Positions 57,362 to 64,000 of a stretch of 64,000 nt of DNA are shown here, in pieces. The position numbers were made by a program, and so were the translations under genes. The DNA is from Chinchilla lanigera. Taxonomy: Eukaryota; Chordata; Mammalia; Rodentia; Chinchillidae. Position 1 is the stretch's first letter; each line of letters starts with the position of its first letter. The DNA lies in assembly GCF_000276665.1 (NCBI RefSeq), contig NW_004955417.1:12934738-12998737 (forward strand), given 5' to 3'. The notes below the pieces were generated by a model. The model was given only the letters and a program-made list of their open reading frames with translations, ran no database searches and was not told the DNA's origin.

Positions 57362-57436
57362 GGGGCTGGAGTGTAACTCAGTGGTAGAGCATGTGCTTAG
57401 CATATGCAAGGTCTTGGATTCAATCTCCTGCACCAA
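57362..57436 (+). mobile_element. ID-related tRNA SINE, older copy
   Basis: GGGGCTGGAGTGTAACTCAG (A-box region), 'tggtagagcatgtgcttagc', then GGATTCAATCTCCTGCACC (B-box region). The end differs from the TACCGG of the four IDs in this window, so it is an older or different subfamily. A GAT-rich tail follows. Confidence 0.8.
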
Positions 57437-57482
57437 ATGATGATGATATTATTATACTGATAATGATGATGATAAAATTAGA
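57437..57482. repeat. (GAT)n-rich tail
   Basis: Imperfect GAT/GATAAT repeats directly after the SINE, probably an expanded tail. Confidence 0.8.
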
Positions 57483-57884
57483 TAATGAAAAAGATAAAAT
57501 GAACTAAAGACATTTGTTTTATATTTAGATACTTTCAATATATAAAAAAACTTATTTATAAAGTGTTATCACTGCAGGAATTTAAAAGAATGAACTGTGG
57601 TAGATATACTCCTGGTCTATCTATTCTGCCTTTTTGCTTGGAAAATGTCCACAGTTCTGTGAGAGATGGAAGAACAGCCCAGGAGCCAATAGAGGGTGGT
57701 CTTGGTCCTGACTTAGTCATCCTGAGATCACTGACCCAGATTAGTCACTGCAAGTCTTCACGGCTAGGCTCTCCTAGCGGTGAAAATGGCAGCATAGGTG
57801 AGAATTGCCGATGGAACAGCTAGCAGAGAAGTATTAAAGCTGAGGCGACTCATGCTATAGTCTTCACACACTTCATTGGTAGCC
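57483..57884. other. Unique intronic sequence
   Basis: Nothing recognised. Confidence 0.4.
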
Positions 57885-58045
57885 ATGCAGCTTTGGATAA
57901 GTGAGTTAGTTAGCCCTTGGCTTCTTCATACATAAACTGGAAAGTCATTAACAGGCTGCCTAGCAGGGTTCGTGTGCAGATTAAAGGATAATGTATGAAG
58001 CACATACAGATATCACATTCTGTTGTTGTATAATGGCTTTACAGC
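57885..58045 (+). mobile_element. MIR SINE fragment
   Basis: 'atgcagctttggataagtga', GTTAGCCCTTGGCTTCTTCA, GGGTTCGTGTGCAGATTAAA and 'gataatgtatgaagcacata' match the MIR order. Confidence 0.6.
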
Positions 58046-58140
58046 GTGGGGAGCATTTAGCACAGCTCATAATTTAGTACAAGGGACTGTAAACTATGAT
58101 ACATGGGCCAGGTCTGGCCATTGCCTGTTTAAAAAGTGTA

Positions 58141-58250
58141 TTGTACATATCATATATATAAAACATACATAATGTTATATATACCATATATATATATGTT
58201 ATATATACCATATATATAACCACTACACAAACATAATATATGCCATCTTA
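58141..58250. repeat. TA-rich simple repeat
   Basis: Alternating TATA runs with two copies of a GTTATATATACCATATATAT unit. Confidence 0.9.
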
Positions 58251-58330
58251 TCATAACTAACCATGTTATTCATTCCATGTACATATTTTCCATGATTACT
58301 TTCATGCTATAATGGCAGAATTGAGTAGTT

Positions 58331-58437
58331 GGGCTGGGGATTTAGCTCAGCAGCACAGCGCCTGCCTGGCAAGTGCAAGGTCATGAGTTCAGTTCCCTGT
58401 ACCGGAAAACAAACAAACAAACCAACAAAAAAACCAA
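58331..58437 (+). mobile_element. ID SINE with perfect 15-bp target duplication
   Basis: The body is GGGCTGGGGATTTAGCTCAG ... GTGCAAGGTCATGAGTTCAG, ending CTGTACCGG, then a CAAA-type A-rich tail. CAGAATTGAGTAGTT flanks it at 58316-58330 and 58438-58452. The B box is slightly altered (AGTTCAGTTCC versus AGTTCGATTCC in the 31.4 kb copy). Confidence 0.95.
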
Positions 58438-58549
58438 CAGAATTGAGTAGTTATCTTGCTACAGAGATTGAAAAATATTCACTTTTTAGTGCATTGCAAA
58501 AATACTTTGCTGACCATGATTTAGCAGAAATGTTATGGTATTAGTATTC

Positions 58550-58712
58550 CAAGGTCCAAGAGTCTTAGGTAATGTGTCACTGCATGATCTCAAGCAAATA
58601 ATTTACTCTCTCTGGCTCTTTCAATTGAACTGAAAAATTAAGGGACTTCTATAGAGCCCCCTATTCCTCACAGAAATGTTGTGAAGATAGGTAAAAAAAC
58701 AAAAGTATTGAT
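58550..58712 (+). mobile_element. MIR SINE fragment
   Basis: 'gtgtcactgcatgatctcaa', GCAAATAATTTACTCTCTCT, then CTCACAGAAATGTTGTGAAG and 'ataggtaaa' in MIR order. Confidence 0.65.
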
Positions 58713-59924
58713 CTTTTCTGCAGGAATGTTTACCTAAATTCAAAGTATTATTCATAAGGTGGATGCTGTGAGATGACTCAGAAATGGTGACTGATGTGTT
58801 ACTCTCTGATATTCATTCTCTCATGTACACCAGTGGGGGATTCCTTAGATCTGTGATAGCTTACAAACCCCTGCACCGTGGTCCTAGATCAAAAGCTAAA
58901 ATACTGCCTGTGAATCTAATTTGATCACAGTATCCAGTCAGGAGTGTGAGTTTTAATTGCTTCTCTATCCCTTTATCCTCTGAAGACTGTTATTAAACAT
59001 TTGCCAGACACAAACTTCAGATTGTGCCAATATCTCTTGGAGGTCACCTGGCAGCTGGCCAATTTAGTCCAGGATCAAGACAGAGGGGCCCTCTGGGCAC
59101 ATGAGCAAAGATTTTCTCAAGACAGGACAGTAGTGGCAGTGGCACATGGGTGGTTTGCAGAGCAAATACCAAAGATATTTGTTTATGTTAAATCTTTAAT
59201 TCGTATTTGATTCTTGGGTGCATGAAGGATATCCAGGCTGGTTAAGCATATCCACAAGTGATGAACAAACCTTTGCCTAAAACATGTAAATATGGGGACT
59301 ACTCCTTTCCAAAAACCCCTTGAACCTCCAGGGAGGACTTCTCCAAAAGAGTTCTTCATGTGGCTGAAGGCAGCCATGTAGGGAACCCAAGCGTGGTTTT
59401 TGAAAGTCACATTGGCCCACATACAATCCATTTATAGACCCTATGTACTAACTCCTGATTTATGACATAGATAAATTAGTGGGTAATCATTTGCTCTATA
59501 AAAGGATTTTTCACTTTACAAGCAGATTCACTACCATGCTTCTTTACTGATCTATGGCCACTAGTGTAGTATAAAATCTTACTGTTAGAAATTCAGTACA
59601 CATATGCTTTTTCATTGCTAACCTGGATGGAGCGATAAAGAACAAGGTGCACTTATAATCTCCTTAGTATTAAGATGTGGCTCTTGTCAGAGTCTTTTGT
59701 TCTTGGCCTAGGAGCTTAATGTTATTTGGTACTGATAATTGTCTGGAAGAGATGGAGTGTAGAATCTTCAAAATAATAGTGTTATGCAACAATATTATGG
59801 GAAACAATATTGTGTGATCTGTTGACTTTCACTAATTACTTGCATGTTTTCCAAAAAAAATCCAGAAGGATAAGTCATAAAGGCAAAAGCTAACTGCCTT
59901 TTTATGATTAGTGACAATAATATT
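58713..59924. other. Unique intronic sequence
   Basis: Nothing recognised. Confidence 0.4.
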
Positions 59925-60168
59925 AATAATAGCTGCCATATTGAGCATTATCATGTGCTAAGCAATAGCTTCATCAGTTCACTAAAACTCAAACCTAAAA
60001 TGTAGGCAAAATTATTTATTCTCTGTATTACAGTTGGGGAAACCAAGGCTCACAAAATTAAATATCGTACCCCTTGTCACAAGCACTTGACCCCATGTTA
60101 CATGTGGAGTCAGGATTCAGACTCAGCAAGGCTAGCTCTATAGTATGTGCTGTTCACCGCAGTATCAG
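59925..60168 (-). mobile_element. MIR SINE, nearly complete, antisense
   Basis: The plus strand shows ATTGAGCATTATCATGTGCT, GGGGAAACCAAGGCTCACAA, CCTTGTCACAAGCACTTGAC, GGAGTCAGGATTCAGACTCA and 'tatagtatgtgctgttcacc' in reverse-complement MIR order. Confidence 0.75.
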
Positions 60169-62747
60169 GTTGACAAGTAAAGCAACCGTTAGGTGCTGAC
60201 ATGTTCAACCTTAAAGAACTATTAAAAATGTCTGCTTCAGGCTACAAAAGAATTGGCATTGGGTTTATTGCTTGTCATTAAAAAGCAAATGGAAAAACTG
60301 GACAGATTATATCAAACAACTAATTTCATACACTGGACAACAGGAAGATGAAGACTGTGATCCTTGAAATAAAGGCAACAAAAGGTGAGCCTAATGATTG
60401 TCCCCGTTCTCTTCCTGTGGACACATTTTAGGCCTTGGTACAGGCATGGGAAACCCAAGGCATAGCACAGTGGTCTCATTAAATTGCAGAGACAGTGATT
60501 AGAATTAAGGGAATCTGAGGCAGCTATTTTTCCTACAACAGAGTGCCAGACAGGATGGGCTACACAGAGAAAAGAGCTCTAGAAATTTGCATAAACATCC
60601 CCTTGAGTCCTTAGTTGAATACTAAAATGAGCATGCATTGGGTAAAATGCCACAGGAGTCATCAAAGAACAGCTATCAGGGATTTGGAGGCTGAACAAGT
60701 GCCAGAGCCCACAAGCCTGGCAAAAATTTGAGTTCTGCTCAACTAAAGTGGAAAGAACTTCTTAAATATGTAGGGCATGCAACAGAGACAGAAAGAGAAC
60801 CTCACTTTAGTAGTTGGGCTAAACTAGCTCAAACTATGCTAAACTCACTTTAGCAAAACTTTAGAAAATAAGCCTTAAAAACAAAACAGAACAATCATAT
60901 AACTACCAAAACAATGTTCAACACTCTTTAAAGGTAGACAAAAAATCCAAACACTCAACAGTATAAATTTAATTATAAATTTTTTTCTGCCTGCCAATAG
61001 CAAAATTACTGAACATGTGAAAAAGCACAAAAAATGTAATCCATGAGCAAAACACTCAGTCAAGAGAAGCAGACCCAGAAATGATAGTGATGATGAAATT
61101 CACAAGCAAGGAATATAAACAACTATTAAGGTACATATATATGATATTATATTATAGATATACTTTTTATTATTTTAATACTGTACTATTCAAGGGCTTA
61201 AGGGAAATAACAATAAGAAAAATGGAAACTATAAAAAGGACACAAATGGAATTCTATAACTGAAAGATGCAAGATGTGAAATTTAAAAATTACTTAATGA
61301 GTTCAAACTGAAGATCGAGTCAAACAAAAGATTGGTGAATTTTTAAACAGTAATAGAAACAAGTCAAAGTGAAAACAGGAAAGAAAAACATTTAATAAAA
61401 ATGAACAGCTTCAATAACATGTGAGACAAACTCAAGCACTGAAACATACATGTAAATGAAGTCCCAGAAAGTGGGAGGGTAGTGGCAGAAAAATATTGAA
61501 TAATTAATGGCTAAAGCTTTTCCAAATGTAGTAAGAACTATAAAGTCATATACTCAAGAAGCTCAATAAAATCCAAGCAGAGTAAACAAGAAAATCATTG
61601 TAATCAATTTTCTGGGAAACAGCATTAAAGACATATATTAAAAGCTTCCAGAGAGAAGAAACACGTTAGGTAAAAGAAAATAGGTTAAGAACAGTCCCTG
61701 ATGTTTTTATGTAAGAAAATATAATGGGGAAACAATGAGTAAAATCATTAAAGTGTTCAAACAAACAAACAAAAACCCTGCCAACCTGGAATAATCAGTA
61801 AAAATTTCCATCAAAAATCAGGGTGTTTATCCATTAGATAAACAGAATTTAGTGAACCAATTCTGCACCAGAAAAACCTATACTACAAGAAATATTAGGT
61901 TTACCAAATCAAAATAAAATAATGCCTGACAGAAATTCAGATCTGCAAAAAATGAAAAGTTTTAAATAGGTAAATATGTGAGTAAATACAAAAAGTGCTT
62001 CTGCTTTCAAAATATCTTTAAAAGATATTCGACTATTTAAAGCAAAAGAATGTTAATGATATATGTGCAGTTTATAGGCATGGGGGAGCAAAATGTCATT
62101 TTGTTTTCTTTTATCTTTAAAGTAAAAAAATAGAAAAGTATGATAACCACAAAGATAGGAGAGAAGAAATAGAATTGTACTGCTTCAAGATTCTTAAATA
62201 GATGATGTACATAATATCTAATGAAGATTGTGCTAAGTTAAAATATTGTAAATGCCAAAATAACCATTAAAAGAAAACAAAGGTAAATAATACACCATAG
62301 AAAAGATAAAATGCAATTTGGTTAAAAAACTCATTTAAGAGGACAAAAGAATATAAAAATAGAAGAGTAAAGACTAAAGGCAGGAAATATAAAACAAATA
62401 TCAAGGCAGTAGGCTTATACTCAAGTGTATCAATAGTTACCTTAACATATGGACTAAAAACCTCCAATAAGTAACACAAATTATATAACTGAATAAAAAG
62501 TAAGATCCAGTTATATACTATATACAAAAACACATTTTAAACATGAAAACAGGTAGGTTACAAGTAAATGTGTCAGAAGAGAAATATAACAAATTCTGAA
62601 TATATATAAGCTACTATAACTATACTGTCCGAAAAAGTAGGATTCAAAATAAAGATTATTAGGGAAGAGAAGGGACATTTCATAAAGAAAATAATCTATA
62701 ATCAACAAGGTAGTACTCTTAAATTTAAATGTACCAAATTACAGAAC

Positions 62748-62830
62748 TAGAGGAAGAGGAGGAACAGAAGGGGGAGCAGAAGGAAGAGAAGGAAGATGAG
62801 GAGGATGAGAGAACAGACAGAACTGAAAGA
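62748..62830. repeat. Purine-rich (GGA/GAA) tract inside L1M
   Basis: A nearly pure purine stretch of GAGGAA/GGAAGA units. It encodes a spurious Glu-rich run in one frame. Confidence 0.85.
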
Positions 62831-63101
62831 ACAGGCAAATTTATAGTTGTGGTTAATAATTTCAATATTCATTTCTCAGCAATTGTTCAGAGAGGAAGTC
62901 ATTCTGGATATGGAAGATTCAAGCAACACTTGATAAAACTGATAGAGTACAATACTGTATTCAACAATAGCAGAATGCACATCTTTTTAAGTGTATATGG
63001 AACATTCACCACACTAGACCATATGCTAGATCATAAAAGCAGCTTACTATATTTATTTATTTATATTTTTATTTTATGTTTTTGTCTTTTTTTGTCTTTT
63101 T

Positions 63102-63237
63102 GAGACAGGGTCTCACTATGCAGTTCAGGCTGGCCTTGAGCTCACTGTGTAGCCCAGACTGGCCTCAAACTCACAATGATCCTCCTGCCTCAGCCTCCCA
63201 AGTGCTGGGATTACAGGCATGCGTCACCACGCCCAGC
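63102..63237 (-). mobile_element. B1 SINE (7SL-derived), nested in L1M
   Basis: The plus strand holds the reverse complement of a full B1: GAGACAGGGTCTCACTATGC at the 3' side and CATGCGTCACCACGCCCAGC at the 5' end. The two 29-bp internal copies are at 63114-63142 and 63143-63171. Flanks CTTACTATATTTA (63043-63055) and CTTACTAAATTTA (63239-63251) match at 12 of 13 positions, a target-site duplication. L1M sequence continues across the insertion. Confidence 0.92.
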
Positions 63238-63571
63238 ACTTACTAAATTTAAAAGAACTGAAATCTTACAAGCATGTTTGTTGACCACCATAGAATTAAA
63301 TAAGAAGTCAGAAGCACTCAACTGTCATGAAGTCCCCAAAAATAGGAAACTAAACAGTATGCATCTAAATAAACCAAGGATCAAAGAAGAAACCACAAGG
63401 AAATAAATTATTTTGAATCTCTCTTTAATAATAAAAATATAATATATCAGAATGTGTGAGATGAAGGTAGAGCAGTGCTTACTTAGATGCAATGTATAGC
63501 TTTAAATGCTTGTTTTAGAGAGGAAGAAATTTCTAAAATAATGAAATAGCTTCCATATTAAGCAATTGAAA

Positions 63572-63634
63572 AGAAGTGTGAGGTCCTGGGTTCAATCCCT
63601 AGCAACCCCCTACACACACACAAGTGTGCACACT
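63572..63634 (+). mobile_element. tRNA-SINE 3'-half fragment
   Basis: GAGGTCCTGGGTTCAATCCC carries an ID/tRNA-type B box (GGTTCAATCCC) followed by 'tagcaacccccta' and a CA-rich tail. The 5' half with the A box is missing. Confidence 0.7.
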
Positions 63635-64000
63635 AAAAAAAGAAATACACTAACCTTAGGTAGAAGGAAGGAAGAGTCGACATCAATGAAATAGAAGAAA
63701 TAGAAAATAATAAACAATATAAAATTCAATAAATTTTTAAATCAGTTTTATGAGGAAATTATAAAACTGATAAACTACCAGACCAGTTAAGAAAAAGAGA
63801 AGATGCAAATTTCCAATATTAAGAGTAAAATAGGGGTCTTCACTTATATGTCATTAAAAAGATATTAAGAGACAAATATATACCAATAAGTTCAACAATT
63901 TAGTTAACACAAGTAAATTCTTTAAAAGACACAAGTTACTGATTAAATAAAAATCTAAATAGCTCTATATATTAGTGAATTGAAATCATAAATAAAAATC

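Larger units (their letters stand above)
58083..58525 (+). mobile_element. hAT-type DNA transposon relic, doubly interrupted
   Basis: ACTATGATACATGGGCCAGG and TCTGGCCATTGCCTGTTTAA at the left, GCTATAATGGCAGAATTGAG in the middle and 'aaaatactttgctgaccatg' at the right match a common mammalian DNA transposon (..GGGCCAAATCTGGCCC..). A TA-rich expansion (58141-58250) and an ID SINE (58331-58437) break it. The family name is not certain. Confidence 0.65.
8595..64000 (+). other. CPQ: CPQ last intron (partial, at least 55.4 kb)
   Basis: From the donor to the window end I found no exon matching the C-terminal segment of CPQ (FFFHHSHGD.. to the stop). The last intron is therefore inferred to exceed 55 kb. 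This fits the gene's known size of several hundred kb in mammals. The interval is a mosaic of old and young transposable elements with short unique stretches. Confidence 0.75.
60240..64000 (+). mobile_element. Old L1M LINE, 5' region into ORF2, runs off the right edge
   Basis: A-rich plus strand with ancient L1M landmarks in order: CAGAGACAGTGATTAGAATT (5' region), 'atggctaaagcttttccaaa' and AGAAGCTCAATAAAATCCAA, 'agagagaagaaacacgtta', then in ORF2 GGAACATTCACCACACTAGA, 'gaccatatgctagatcataa', AGGATCAAAGAAGAAACCAC, AGAGCAGTGCTTACTTAGAT and 'gacatcaatgaaatagaaga'. It is degenerate with no long ORF. A B1 and a SINE fragment are nested in it, and the purine tract 62748-62830 is an internal expansion. 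Confidence 0.75.

Noticed and set aside
58141..58250. Origin-like or regulatory AT-rich element
   Set aside because: It is a TA simple repeat inside a DNA-transposon relic and needs no further explanation.
62729..63103. 124-codon ORF with an acidic start
   Set aside because: It reads through a purine tract in L1M and then degraded L1M sequence, ending near the B1 insertion.
8601..64000. Last CPQ exon
   Set aside because: I looked for the HHSHGDTM segment and the C-terminal MEEMLP segment on the plus strand by eye and found no match, though a spliced search would be decisive.
1..64000. CRISPR array, operon or mobile defence system
   Set aside because: The sequence is mammalian intron. No regularly spaced direct repeats with unique spacers and no prokaryotic gene layout occur.

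Overview
This window is mammalian nuclear DNA, almost certainly from a rodent. It carries ID (tRNA-Ala-derived) and B1 (7SL-derived) SINEs, two L1 copies of one family, older L1M, L2, MIR and hAT/MER relics, and MaLR-type LTRs. I saw no B2 or B4 SINEs. All four ID copies share a right end reading ..TACCGG before the A-rich tail, unlike the mouse/rat ID end, so a non-murine rodent is likely. The species cannot be fixed from sequence alone.

The only protein-coding element I can support is one exon (8393-8594, + strand) of CPQ (carboxypeptidase Q, also called plasma glutamate carboxypeptidase). It corresponds to the penultimate exon of the mammalian gene and has a good acceptor and donor. Neither the preceding exon nor the last exon was found. 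The window is therefore intron, then exon, then more than 55 kb of intron. The exon opens with GTAAAT directly after the acceptor AG, so splicing it to the upstream exon could recreate a 5' splice site. That makes it a recursive-splicing candidate in a gene with very long introns.

Layout. 1-93: ID. 94 to about 1100: 5' end of an L1 (ORF1 start plus GC-richer 5' UTR with degenerate repeated units). 1.1-8.4 kb: upstream intron with a short B1 lacking the usual internal duplication, an unusual ~147 bp inverted repeat (3966-4112) and MIRs. 8393-8594: CPQ exon. 8.6-38 kb: intron with L2, MIR and MER relics, four antisense MaLR-type LTRs, microsatellites, a pyrimidine tract holding a 158-N gap, and a very intact ID (31387-31489). 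About 38.2-44.4 kb: L1 sequence on the minus strand (reverse transcriptase and ORF1 relics), interrupted by an ID whose tail contains a 100-N gap. 45.4-48.0 kb: a long ancient L2 on the minus strand, broken by a MER3-like element and an unrecognised ~690 bp insertion. 49.4-53.1 kb: L1M and L2 fragments. 54.4-55.2 kb: non-repetitive, conserved-looking DNA with a perfect TAATTACC/GGTAATTA inverted repeat. 57-60 kb: SINE, hAT and MIR relics with a nested ID. About 60.2-64 kb: old L1M on the plus strand containing a B1.

No bacterial-type system, CRISPR array, tRNA gene or complete gene is present. Repeat family names come from recognising sequence patterns, not from a database search. Boundaries of old repeats are approximate.
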